Source: Sphaerolaimus hirsutus (taxonomy: Eukaryota; Nematoda; Chromadorea; Monhysterida; Sphaerolaimidae). Taken from it: a stretch of DNA of 64,000 nucleotides. The translations under genes were made by a program, and so were the position numbers. Position 1 is the first letter of the stretch. Every line of letters begins with the position of its first letter. Positions 36,124-47,247 of the stretch are shown piece by piece. The notes under the pieces are model-generated. The model saw only the letters and a list, made by a program, of their open reading frames with translations. It was not told the DNA's origin and searched no databases. Where the stretch lies: contig OZ038457.1 in the NCBI GenBank assembly GCA_964036195.1, forward strand, positions 12,861,147 through 12,925,146. Reading direction: 5' to 3'.

Positions 36124-36323
36124 NNNNNNNNNNNNNNNNNNNNNNNNNNNNNNNNNNNNNNNNNNNNNNNNNNNNNNNNNNNNNNNNNNNNNNNNNNNNN
36201 NNNNNNNNNNNNNNNNNNNNNNNNNNNNNNNNNNNNNNNNNNNNNNNNNNNNNNNNNNNNNNNNNNNNNNNNNNNNNNNNNNNNNNNNNNNNNNNNNNNN
36301 NNNNNNNNNNNNNNNNNNNNNNN
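36124..36323. other. Assembly gap of 200 N
   Basis: The placeholder gap lies where PDHB copy 1 stops. In copy 2 the matching position (59822) is followed at once by a strong palindrome (59834-59886). Confidence 0.95.
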
Positions 36324-36517
36324 AGGAAAGCGTAAAAAAAAGCGTAAGCGTAAAAAACTTTAAGACTGTTTTTCTCAGTGAATTCTTCCGAAATCAAGCT
36401 CTCAGCAACATTTTTCAGACGTCCACTTGGTCGCCTGCCCTTAGATGCTGATGGCAATTCATTGTCAATGACACTTATTAAGTCATATTCATTTTCTAAC
36501 TCATGCTGTTGAGTTAG

Positions 36518-38049
36518 AGGAGTTTAGAGGAGTTTTGTGACCGAGTGTCTGCGACTGCCGACGTTAAAAAGTGTTTTTTAGAAACTGCTGTAGGTACAAT
36601 TTTTAAAAATATGAATTCAACTGTAAATCCCATAGTTCCGTCGAATACTTATCCAAGTATTTATGTAGTTAAAAAACTTTCAGCCAGAGCTCATAAGAAT
36701 TTTGTTCTTTCACCAGCTGATAAAGCGGGTAACAATATAATTGCAGTTTGTAAAAAATACATGGGTGAAGTTCTATGCAAAGAATTAGGTATATCTCTGG
36801 TGGGAGGGTCGTTTCACTTCTCTGGTAATGCAACCTACAAGCCAACAAGTTTAACCGTTTCCCAGATTGTCTCTAATCACAGAAATTTATATAAAAACCT
36901 TGGCTTAAAATTTATAGAAGATAATGCAACCCTCCCTCACATTTTCGCTATTCCGAAACTTCATAAGTGCCCTTATAAATTCCGTATGATAGCTTCCAGG
37001 ACAAAAAGCAGTATGAAGAGTGTTTCATTACTGCTCCATAAAAAAGTTTTCGTTTACACTTACAAAGGTATCACAACTCTTACATGACAGATGAGTCTCG
37101 CCAATGCAGAAGATTTTGGTCCGTAAATTCGAGTTTAGAAGTGGTTAAAAGACTTGAAATAATGGAGACTTTTGGCCTGTCCGGTAAAATAATTTGTGGC
37201 GATTTTTCGAGTATGTATCCCTCCATCCCTCAGAAATTGCTTCTTAACTGCCTTTTCAAAGCTGCTGAAAGCTGTTTTAAACATAGTAAAAAGAAATACA
37301 TAGCAGTTGGGTTTAAAGGGTGTCGTTATATAGATGAATATGGTGATAACTGTTATAATATAACTGATGTTGAATATATCATTGAAAATGTAGTTAAAGA
37401 GTCATATGTATTATTTGCAGACACGGTTTTTCACCAGGAAATTGGAATTGCACAAGGAGGTGCAGCCAGCCCGATGTGTGCAGATTTGTGTCTCACAATG
37501 TTGGAAATAGATTTTATGATGAATTGAGAAAATATCAGTTTAGTCAAAAATATGAGATTTTTTAGTCGTTATATAGATGATGTGTGGGGACTGGTATTAG
37601 GAGAGGTGGACACTTTAGAGTTGATAAATACGGTTTATCCTTCAGAACTGCCAATTAATAAAACTAATTTGAGTGATAAAATGGCAGATTTTCTTGATTT
37701 AACGATTGACCTGGATAGCCACAGTTTTTATAAAGTTTACAATAAAACGGATGCTTTTAGTTTTCAGGTAATTCGTTTTACTCACACTGATATGGATCAA
37801 TGCTCAAAATTAGGCTACAGTGTTTATTACAGTCAATTGGTTAGATTACAAAGGTTATCCGGAAATTTTGAGTGTTTTGTGGAGCGTTTCCTTTCTCTTT
37901 CCCATAGCTTTACTAAACAAGGTTACAAACAAAGCAAGCTACTAGAAACGATGTTAAAATTTTTTGATAAAAATATTTCACAACTTAAAAGGCTTGGAGG
38001 GCCACCGAAAAAAGAACTTTTGCAATTAGCCTACAGAGGGTTGGGCTAA
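36518..38049 (+). pseudogene. Decayed Penelope-like reverse transcriptase
   Basis: Three open segments (36518-37087, 37084-37527, 37552-38049) together cover a reverse transcriptase core. The first has a DKAGNN motif (compare the DKG motif of Penelope-like elements) and IPKLHKCPYKFRMIA (the PKxHK motif). The second has GDFSSMYPSIP and IGIAQGGAASP. The third has SRYIDDVW, the catalytic YxDD box, followed by MADFLDLTIDL. The first and second segments are out of frame with each other. The second and third share a frame but are split by one TGA at 37525-37527. The 5-prime part is missing at the gap, and no GIY-YIG endonuclease follows. Related sequences are, as I recall, common in cnidarians, molluscs and fish. 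Confidence 0.85.
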
Positions 38050-38309
38050 TACAAAAGTTTTTAGTTTTTATCTAAAAGTGCCTTAGCTTTTTCATCTGTT
38101 TTTGGTTCTTTCCCTTTCTGGACGTTTTCCTGAATTTTACAAGTGTTTCCTCGCTTAATTTTAAATATTTAAAATAGAAAATCGATATTAGATCGATCGA
38201 ATTTGATTTTGATGTGAGTTTACGGAAAAATTTTCTCACATATAAAACATTTTACATTTACATTTACAGGTATAGTGTTTGACCAGACGCTATAAATTTG
38301 CTAATCCAG

Positions 38310-38486
38310 ATGGGTGACGTCAATAACGATGATTTTCCGACGCTTCAAGAATCCACCACTAGGACTACCGCTGGAAAGGTGCCAATTCCCAAGGATAAAT
38401 ATAAAGTGCAACAAAAATTTGTTGATGCTCTTTATGATCGCGTTCGGAGACAGAAAGCCGCCAAAGCCTTCCCTGCCCCAGCAAAT
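38310..38486 (+). CDS. Possible coding exon of an unrecognised gene
   Basis: An ATG at 38310 opens 59 codons ending before a GTGAGT donor, phase 0. The product starts MGDVNNDDFPTLQES and has a basic stretch YDRVRRQKAAKAFP. A possible small second exon after the TTTCAG at about 38558 would add eight residues and a TAG. CAG immediately before the ATG could also be an acceptor, in which case this is an internal exon. I do not recognise the family. Confidence 0.4.
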
Positions 38487-39267
38487 GTGAGTTGCCCAAG
38501 GAAAGTTTAGTATCCGCCAACTGTTGTTGTATTTAGTTGACTTTTTATTTACTTTCAGTTGACAGGTTGCGGCTTGTATATTTAGTTCGCATGACACAGC
38601 ATGCTCAGATTTGTTGGACATTCATTGCTATGAGTGGCGACAAGGGTTGTCAACTAGTTGACAACTGTTGACGCCTGTTTGCAGATGGCCTAGAGCGCCT
38701 GTAAGACCATGCCACTCCCACCCCGTTCACAAAATGTCGAAATTCAAATTTGAGACGTTCTGGAAAGTGTAAAAGTAAAAACTACTTTGTGAATGCAAGG
38801 GTTACATGAACGGCATGGCGCTCACAAGGAAACTTCAAATTAATTAACTTTTTCCACCACAATTGCACCTAATTCTGATAAATAAATCTTAAAAGGTAGA
38901 TTCTGCAAGCGGGGGTGGGCGAGGTGTGTCCGTACATTTCACCACTTTGAATATGACATTTTACGTATGAATTATTCCTTCGATGAGTTCTGATTTCAGT
39001 TTATGAAGATTTCGATCTGACTACACTTTAAGGAGACGTTCTACCCCGACATCGACTTCACGTGGTTTTGGGGTTTTGTAAATTCTTTTATGTGAAATCT
39101 ATGTCTTATAAGTTGACGGCGACAACATCGTCGTTGGAATCCATTTTTGACCCCAAAATTTCTAATCTAAAGCCACGACACAGTGTTAACATGACATTCA
39201 TATTGCGACACAATTTGTACATGTGTCGCTATTTCCAGTGTCGCAACCATTATCATTAGCGACTCAC
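38487..39267. other. No supported gene
   Basis: The stretch contains GTCAACTAGTTGAC-like inverted words (about 38590-38680) of the kind found in MITEs elsewhere in this window, and a short plus-strand run at 39034-39064 that could be an exon but has a weak donor. No collagen Gly-X-Y sequence is found here, although a collagen first exon lies just to the right. Confidence 0.45.
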
Positions 39268-39434
39268 TTGTAGCGGTGCACATGTTCGTCCAGTTCCGCT
39301 TCCAATGCGCCGATGTCTGCAAAAAGCATAGGCAAGCCGACGGCCACGATGCATACGGCCGTGGCGCCGATCAGCGCCGCCATGGTGAGCATGCGCGCCG
39401 GCCCCGCCACCGAATCCGCGCTCGGCATGCTCAT
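39268..39434 (-). CDS. Orphan first exon of a cuticle collagen (collagen N-terminal domain)
   Basis: An ATG at 39434 opens 55 codons plus two bases before a GTGAGT donor. The product begins MSMPSADSVAGPARM, has one hydrophobic segment (about residues 19-40), and ends LEAELDEHVHRY. The first exon of the complete collagen at 46128 has the same plan: a hydrophobic segment, the motif LEAELxEHVHxY, and a phase-2 donor. This is the membrane-anchor/N-terminal domain of nematode cuticle collagens. No Gly-X-Y exon follows down to 38.5 kb, where other sequence begins. The rest of the gene has been lost, displaced by rearrangement, or lies outside the window. Confidence 0.8.
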
Positions 39435-40323
39435 CTTGTGTGTTGTGCCTTTAGCTGGTTGCCCGCGATGTAGATACCTCGTGTCGCGATTACTTTCTAG
39501 TGTTTAGTTTCCGATCGACCAAATTCCACGGCGTGTGACGAATTTGTTTTCGTTTGAACCGTCGCGCGTCGCATTTATGCCGCCCCGTGTGGCCACGCGT
39601 CGACTTTTTGCCGCGCGTCAAGAATTTAATGAAATATCCGCTGTAGCCGCTCGGCCGCTCCCATTATTGGCGCGCGTGATGATGGGCGCCGGCGCACAAA
39701 TGTTTTATTTGCGCTGTAATGAATGTTGTGCCCTCATTTAGAAAAAATTCCGCATGGTTTATATAACACCACAAAACCGGTTTTGGTTCATCCATGATCT
39801 ATCGATGTTTGACAAATGGATATTTTGATTCTAAGTTATGATACGGTATCACTGTTTTTGTCTTGCGAACGCGTGCCTCGCCTAGCAATTTTATGAAACT
39901 GGACAAAATGATAAACGACAGGGAGGTATGATAATAAACTGCTGCGTGTTCCATGGTGTCAAAAATTTACAGAAATTAAATACTTTTCCGATGAACCTGT
40001 TTTCACTACAAATTCCTAGAGGTCAAAAAAACCTAAACAATATATACAACAATACATAACTACAAAGAATTAGCATGCGAGTGAATGCGGTTGTAGTGAA
40101 CGCGTAAATATTTATGAGTGCTGAATTTGTTTTTGGCTAGATGTTTTCATTTACCATGCATAATTAGTTAGAAAAATTGTCGGCAAAGTTGTCTATGAAT
40201 GTCTTTGGTTGTATTTGTTATATGAATCATGATATCTATTTATGTGATTGATATAAGTGACGGACGAGTCAACAAAAATCGACTAGATTGTAAAATGGAT
40301 AATAGGTAGATAGATATCACTAC
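39435..40323. other. No supported gene; upstream of the orphan collagen exon
   Basis: It holds CpG-containing sequence to about 39700 (a possible promoter side of the collagen exon) and then AT-rich DNA. Reading frames at 39313-39507 are antisense shadows of the exon. Confidence 0.45.
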
Positions 40324-41379
40324 CAGGGTTGGCAAAATCTCAGAAAAAATAAATAAAAATAAAATGGAAAATTTAAGAATAAAATAAAATAAAATGAAAT
40401 GGAAAATTTCAAAATAAAAATAAAATTTGTATAAAAATTTGAATTTTTGTAAAATTATTGTAAAATTGTATACAAATTCATATTTTTGTAAAAATTGTAT
40501 AAAAATTCATATTTTTTGTAAAATTTTTATCATGTTGCTTGGGGTTCAACCTGTTTATTTGCGGAACTGGGGCACTCCCAAGCCCTACAAAGTGTCAAAT
40601 GTCATATGAAATGTCATGCAAAGTGTCAATTGTCATGACAAATGTTAGCTAAGGTGTCAATTGTCATGGCAAATATAAATTGAAGTGGCAACCGTCAAGC
40701 AAATTGTATCCAAATCTTATGTTTTGTATCCAAATCTTAGGTTTTGTATCCAAATCTTATGTTTTGTATCCAAATCTTGTTGTTGTTTTTGTATCAAATC
40801 TTATGTGAACATTTGGATACAAAAACATAAGATTGGAATTCCAAAACATAAGATTTGGATACCAAAACATCAGATTTGGATACACAATTTATACTTTGCA
40901 TGACATTTGTCATGACAATTGACACTTTGCTTGACATTTGAGATACCAATTGACCCTTATTTTACATTTGTCATGACAATTACCACCTTGCATGACACTT
41001 TACAAATGTGCCTAGCACGCTCTAGTAGTCCTTCCACTGACAATGCAAACCATTCATATCAATAATTGTAACTTAACACTTTCAACTAGCTAACAATATC
41101 TACTGCATGCAACTTCTGCAAACTAATGGCAAAATTTTGTCACACGTTTTTCATGTTTAGGTCTAATTAGAACATTTTTCTGGCCTTGCATGCAAGATTC
41201 TGATTTTTTGTAAAATTTCTGTAAAATTTTTGTAAAATAGTTCATTTTATTATTTTATTAACATTTTGGAATAAAATAAAATAAAATAAAATGAAACAAG
41301 AATAAAATTAAAATAAAATACATTTTTATACAATTTTTATACAATTTGTATACAAATGATTTTTATAAAACCAACCCTG
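40324..41379. mobile_element. hAT-like element with AAAATAAAATG arms
   Basis: It has a perfect 8-bp duplication ATCACTAC (40316-40323 and 41380-41387). The ends are CAGGGTTGGCAAAATC and AAAACCAACCCTG. The arms are AAAATAAAAT and TTTTTGTAAAA words. Inside are inverted TGTCATGACAAATGTC and CAAATCTTATGTTTTGTATC repeats. No transposase. Confidence 0.9.
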
Positions 41380-41471
41380 ATCACTACTTGCATATCTTTT
41401 GATTTGATATAAATACCACCACAATAGACGTATTTAGTTGGTCAAAATTTATTTTATATACACGTTGAGAC

Positions 41472-42083
41472 TAGCGTTGGCCGATGTTTTTTTTAAACGT
41501 TTAAAAAAACGTTGTTTTTTTTAAACATGACGTCCGAAATGTTTTTTTATTAAAAAAACATCGGCCGAAATTTTTAATACTAAGCACTAGGTATTTTGCA
41601 AAAATTTTGCGCGCAAGCGCGCAATTTCACGCACAAATTGACATTGGTGGTTGTTTTCATTGGTTTTGTGGCATTTTTAGTGTCAAAGCATCCATTTCTA
41701 TGTGCTACCATGGGTAAATAAGCCGTCATATGTTGCTGTAGTAGGTATATAATATTGAGGTAATGTGCTTCCATGTACCTCCACAGTGTGTAACTTCACT
41801 CCCAAAGTAACAACCTCCTTTTATAACCTTGTTTGATCACTATTCCGTGCCAAACTTTACTTGAAGTCAAGAATGTTCGACTATAACGCGATATACGAAC
41901 GTGTCGACAAAAAATGGATATTTTTGACACAAATCACCACTTAAAATGCTATCCCATGGCTCCACAGCCATTGTTTAGTCATATTTTACACCACAGAGTA
42001 TTGCCACTGTCTTATATACCTATATATGTTGACACTAGGTCATATCTGGGAGCTTTTAAAAAAACTTTTTTTTTCAAACCCTA
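41472..42083. mobile_element. hAT-like element with ACGTTTTTT arms
   Basis: It is flanked by GTTGAGAC (41464-41471) and GTTGGGAC (42084-42091), one mismatch. It starts TAGCGTTGGCCGATG and ends CAAACCCTA. Its core closely matches 23137-27776 and 53151-53811. Confidence 0.88.
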
Positions 42084-42316
42084 GTTGGGACTTTAATAAA
42101 GTTGTTATGTGATATTAAAAAATATCACAAAACTAGTTGTTGAAAATCGTTTTTTTCCATCTATAAATATTTATACTGATTTTATTTTATTTTTCTCCCA
42201 TCATCTTTACGATTGAATTGGAGCGTGAAACATCTGGAATTGCATATTTCTATTGTTGCTTGCGTGTCCCTAACCCGGCGGATGCAATCGCAGCTGCAAT
42301 GTTTCAGTTCATGTAT

Positions 42317-42322
42317 TTTATT
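42317..42322 (-). terminator. AATAAA polyadenylation signal for the collagen
   Basis: This is an exact AATAAA on the minus strand, about 165 nt after the collagen stop codon. Confidence 0.55.
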
Positions 42323-42486
42323 GGTGTGTTTTGTAGAGAAAGTAGTCGGCTATGCGTATGAAAAAAATTCAAAATTAATTTTCATGTTCACTGATGAAAA
42401 TCTGCGAGCAATCAAAAATCTCAGTTGAAAATTCCTCCAGCAACAATGAAGCAAGTGTGTCACTGTCAAGGAACGAAAACAGTGTG

Positions 42487-45400
42487 CTACTGTTTTGCAT
42501 TCCCTCTGCCAGCATAGGTGGTGATCACGGGTCGGATGGGTCCGTTCGGGTCCACCGACGGTTGGTCGCGTCTCGGCGGGCACTCGCAGTAGCCCGCGTC
42601 CGGACCTGTTGACAATGTGCCAAATGTTGACATTTTCAATTTTTGCCATCCTCAAAGGCGCTACAGACACTGAGTGTCAACTGGTTTTCATTTATATGTC
42701 AATTCAGATTTAGTTGACGGGTCGCAGGACAGTTTTCGGGGCCACATGCGGCGATGTCGAAAATGGTGTGTGCCTTTGAATATCGTTCCGCGACCCGCCA
42801 ACTACAAAATTGATAGGGACCGGTCGGCCCAGTTGACATCCGATTTCATTGTCAACTAGTGTGTGTAGGGCCAAATAATAAGTGATATTAGTAGGTCAGT
42901 AAGAATTTCACCTGGCGGCCCGATGTTTGATCGTGGGCCCGGCGGTCCGCGCTGCCCATACCTGCCCCTGTCGCCCTGCAAATCAAACACGTGGGTAGCT
43001 CGTGGCTGGGTGTTTGCAAAGACTGGTCAATCTGAAAAACATACGGGCTGGCCAGGAAAGCCCACGTTGCCTGGTGGGCCACCAAATTCCGATCTGCCGG
43101 GCGCCCCCCGTTCGCCCGGCGGTCCCCGTGGCCCTAAAATACGGCGCATATTTTTATTTACGTTAAAATTGAATGTATGGGCCAACCTACTCACCAGGGC
43201 GGCCTTTTGGCCCGCGACCTCCAGACAGATAGACCAGGCCATCTCTGCCCCGTAGGCCTGGTCCCCCCGGGCCGCCCGGCCTTCCATTCGTACCGGGGTC
43301 TCCCTCTGGACCCGGCGGACCGATGTAACTGCAATGAAAGCGTGACTGAGTTGCTTATAAAAGCAACAAACGAATATATGTTATTTATGTGTTCTGATTA
43401 CACAGATCACTGCAGAAACTGCAGTTTTTGGCAATTACGTTCTTTTTACACTCATTTTGGGTGGGGGTATTTCAGGGTGGTATTTTTAGAGTGCTGATTT
43501 TGATGACGGGTATTCCGAGGGTGGGGGTATTTCGTGTAATTATGGTAGTTGTGGTTTATAATATATTCCCCAAAATTTTGTACTTGATACCGCCCCATCC
43601 CCACAATTGGAGATATATGGTGTTCGGTAACGATTCAGAAAGGTGCCGAACATGGCTTGGAACGGGTTTATTCATCTGTTTCTAAGCTGTAAGTTGTCTA
43701 TATTTTGTTTTGTCTGTTTGTGTGTAAATATGTGTGCTTGCGAGGTTGTGAACACTGTTTGTAAATAATTACTATCGAATCAGCAACCTACCCGTCCTCT
43801 CCCTTCCCTCCGGCGAGTCCAGGGAAGCCCGATCTGCCCGGTGCTCCTGGTTGTCCGGGAAAACCCCTGCCACCCGGGGGTCCAGGCAGGCAGTCGGCAC
43901 CACAAATCACGTTGCACGGGATCGCCGGCTCCGCGTCCACCCCGTTCGGTGCTGGTGGACCTGAGCATTCATGTGCGTGAACTTGCGCATTCGAAGTCTA
44001 TCACTTCGCTTGTACATGGTCCGGCTGAAAAGTCCCCGGGCAGTGCTCGCCATTCGCGCTGGGGGTAAGCTACGGTCATAAAATTTTAACACGTTAATAT
44101 ATCAGGTGTTTTGAGTTTTCACCCAAAAGTCCACCCCTCTAGCTCCACCCACTGCGGAACTGTGGGTGGAGCTAGAGGGGTGAAATTTTGGGTGAAAACT
44201 CAAAACACCTGATATATTCACGTGTTAAAATTTTATGACCGAAGCTTACCCCTAGCGCGAATGGCGAGCACTGCCCGGGGACTTTTCAGCCCGACCATGT
44301 ACATAGCGTATTTGCTTGAATGGTTCCCCCTTGAATTATTCCCTCCTCGAATAATTCCCCCTCCAAAAATCCGATGAAATAATTCGTCCCCAGGGGAATT
44401 ATTCAAGCAAAAACGGTATTTCTGGTGTCTGACCTGGTGTGCCAGGATCTCCTGGTACGCCTGGTGCACCGGGGTTGCCTCGTGGTCCCGGTGGGCAACT
44501 GTTTTGTGGGTTACAATCTGAAATATTGTTGCGGTTATGCTCACTTTGTGCGAAATGTTTTGCTTTACACTAGTCGTCGGCACTCTTACACAATTTTCTT
44601 TGGTAGGTGGAACACTAGATACACTTGTGCAGTATGTTTCAAAAAAGAACCAACTGCATGCCGGCGTAGAACTCGTGCCTTGAAAAGCGCCGCCAATCGT
44701 CGCGCCGACCGTGAGCGCCGGCCCGGGCCCGTTGTAGCCCTGCTGCCTGCTGACCCTGTTGCCGTTGGTCCTGTGCTGCCCGTCGTACACGTAGTCGTTG
44801 CGCAGCACGGCCACCACCGGCCGTCGCACCGAGCTGCGCTCGTCCGTCGGCTTGGCCGAGCAGCACACCGAGTGCGTGCCCACTTGCGAACACTCCAGCC
44901 CGCGGGGACACTTGCGACTGGCGGAGCAGGCGCGCGGCTTTCTCCGGTCGCCCGCCGCGGCGGCGGACATCCACACGCGGCCGCCGTTCTCGCAGCGGTG
45001 CACTGCGCGGGTGGGCAGCGACGTTGGTTGATTTGGTACGAAGATAACAGCCCGTTGACTATTTCTTTACCTGCTCTGCGTTCTCTAGGGTTGATGTTGT
45101 GCCACGCGCTGACTTTGTCAAGTTTCTCTTCTGACCTTGACACTATGCTGCTGAAAAGGTGACACGCACGATGTGAGCGGATCTTATGCATCGAGAACGT
45201 GTGAATGATCGAAACGAGACCCACAATTGAGGCGCACAATTCTAAAAGTCGAGAAATCCAAAATATAACTTTTTTTAGTTAGACTCGGAAACGTCATCTG
45301 GGACTACTCCCGCGCATTTTTCATTCTTTTTCATGAATTCGTTGACCCGACATACCACTGTATGATAGGGTCAAATTTAACATTTTTTGGGAGAAATGCG

Positions 45401-46128
45401 GAAAAATTGGGCCCACTTAGTTTTGGGCTAAGAGTCGACAAGTCCACCTTCCGCCCGCAGCCTTTTTGTTTGGAAAAAAGATGTGATAAGTCCACTATGG
45501 ACACAAAAATGTTGTCGTGTGCAAGAAGTGGACAAGCCCCCCCCCAAAAACAAACAAACAGCTTTGCGCTGTCTAAATGGGATGTTCTGGACACCCAATT
45601 TTTCACATATACGTTGAGAGCGGGGGCTGAAAATTTTACACTTTATTGTCAAAATGTGGAACTTGATGGTAGGTAGGCCGAGAGATGGCATGAGGTAGTT
45701 TAATGGTGGCATGAGAGAGCCAAATTGTAAATACACGCAGCACGGACCGTGGATCGGATCTGAAACTTAAATTGCGATTTACTCAAAATCACATTTTGTG
45801 GACTTGTCGACTTTTAGAATTGGACGCCTCAATTATATCAGATTTTACATTACACGAATTATATCTAGAAGTAATGGATTACATGCAACGCACGCATAAA
45901 TTCATTTATGGCAGTCAAACGACTCGCATGTTCTTAGACACCGTCTGTAGTCAATAGAATTTCGTAAACGAACGCGTAGTCGTGCACGTGCTCGTGCAGC
46001 TCGGCCTCCAAGTCCGCGATGGACACGAACAGGGCGGGCAGGCCGAGCAGCACCGCGGCCAACGCGACGCCGCCCAACGCCGCCGCCCGTTGACTCCACT
46101 TGGCCGCGCTCTTCACCTCTGATTGCAT
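42487..46128 (-). CDS. Cuticle collagen with a lustrin-like Cys-rich module
   Basis: This is a structural collagen of the nematode cuticle. Nine exons: 45974-46128, 45071-45150, 44592-45002, 44434-44517, 43792-43960, 43195-43328, 43045-43133, 42912-42975 and 42487-42605. All borders are AG/GT and all phases agree, giving 434 residues. Domains: an N-terminal hydrophobic anchor (about residues 12-35) ending LEAELHEHVHDY; a furin-like RERR at 74-77; a six-cysteine module at about 82-126 (C-x21-C-x5-C-x5-C-x8-CC) resembling lustrin-type repeats; a low-complexity linker; cysteines at 217 and 223; a short Gly-X-Y run; a cysteine cluster at 259, 263 and 267; longer Gly-X-Y runs with small interruptions; and a tail with AGYCECPPR typical of cuticle collagens. 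The extra Cys module is unusual for this family. Introns hold a 293-bp palindrome and several MITEs. Confidence 0.93.
42655..42875. mobile_element. MITE with GTTGAC words in the last collagen intron
   Basis: The left end has GGCGCTACAGACACT and the right end AGTGTGTGTAGGGCC. Inside, TAGTTGACGGGTCGC and GCGACCCGCCAACTA are inverted. Related sequences are at about 14313-14540 and 62768-63023. Confidence 0.55.
44011..44303. repeat. 293-bp near-perfect palindrome in collagen intron 4
   Basis: Arms of about 143 bp run inward from TGTACATGGTC and back out to GACCATGTACA, with only a few mismatches and a loop of about 10 bases near 44157. The ends show no clear transposon-like motif. A transcript would fold into one long hairpin. 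Confidence 0.9.
44308..44418. mobile_element. Short MITE with CGTATTTGCTTGAAT ends
   Basis: The left end CGTATTTGCTTGAATGGTTC pairs with the right end GGAATTATTCAAGCAAAAAC followed by GG. CCCC runs lie inside. It is a diverged relative of the poly-C MITE family and abuts the palindrome. Confidence 0.6.
45225..45834. mobile_element. TIR element in collagen intron 1
   Basis: The inverted ends of about 28 bp begin AATTGAGGCG, with CAATTCTAAAAGTCGA following. The element is about 610 bp with no coding capacity. The target duplication is not clear. Confidence 0.7.
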
Positions 46129-46696
46129 TGTTTTTTTCTTGTTAAAAAAATACTTTCGATAATCTAGTACGCCTTGTGAGTGATGTGGTAATTGCCGTGT
46201 TGGACTGTGTGTGTGTATTGATATTCTATCGATGGCGCATGCAGTCGCCGCGGCTGAGACCAGTTTCCATTGACGCGGCTTGCGCGGTTATCAATGCACA
46301 ATGGACACTGCCGCTATCTATTGACCTCTGTCCGCGCCTCGCACAATGTGTTTGCATGCGACGTTTTTGGTACAGGTTTCATTGAATGCCGCGGCGGCGG
46401 CGGCGGCATGAATTCGCATGATGTCTTTCTCAGTGAACGGAGCCCTAGCTGGAGTCTTGTGATTTGGTTGGCTTGATTTTATATTGTGCGTGTGCCGCTG
46501 CCGACGTGAACTCAATTTTTTTCGAAAGTAAATGCGGTGTGCGTTCTGAGAATAGCCACCAGCGCCAGTATTCCCAGGAAGTTTGCAGGGCGTCTGGGCC
46601 GTTCGGTGTGTGCTACGAGTGACAAAAAAAGAAATATGTATTTCATTTTCCCTGAGAATATGTCATAGTTTATTGATACCGCTTTTTAGTGTGTTC
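46129..46696. promoter_or_regulatory. Upstream region of the cuticle collagen
   Basis: About 570 bp lie between the collagen start codon and the LTR element. It holds a GCGGC repeat at about 46390-46408 and no supported reading frame. The collagen promoter should lie here; no motif is claimed. Confidence 0.4.
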
Positions 46697-47068
46697 TGTT
46701 GTAGTGACACTACATTGTATTTATTCCCATGTATTTATTCCACAGTTGAGTAGGTTTTGGGGCATGTGCTGAACCCCTAAACTTTATGTTTCAGCCAATT
46801 CTTTATAAGTGGCTATTTTGTATGCCAATTCAGTTCAGTTCTTTTGCCTGTTCTCTTTTGCACTTCAGTAAAATGAAGTTAATCAAACAATGAGGAACGT
46901 GTCGCACGGCGACGGTGCCCAAATAATAATTCCACAGCGCACTCCGAACGCCTCCACTCCTCACCTTGATCGGCACCAGGTGACCTCAACTCTGCATTGC
47001 TGAGGCTCACAAGTCGAATAGCTCCCCGGGTACAGACTGCCATTGCTCTGAGCCCCGTGGGTGCAACA
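46697..47068 (+). repeat. Left LTR
   Basis: 372 bp, TGTTGTAG...GCAACA, nearly identical to the right LTR (a handful of differences by eye, for example near 47013-47018). TATAAG at about 46804 could act as a TATA box. Confidence 0.93.
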
Positions 47069-47247
47069 TGGTGATCGTACGGGTTTAATTTAAGCCAACG
47101 CGAACCTGCCCCTGACTGTCCCCCGGTGACATCAAGGGCACCCACCCCATTTGCGGCAGCACCGCTAGCAGAGTAGCGGCCCCCGCCACGCCGTCCAGAA
47201 CCAGCGACGTGCAACGTGCGCCACACGAGCGATTACAGTGACACAAG

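Noticed and set aside
44425..45162. Plus-strand 245-codon frame over the collagen
   Set aside because: Antisense shadow of collagen exons 3-4; the minus strand has the splice sites and domain features.
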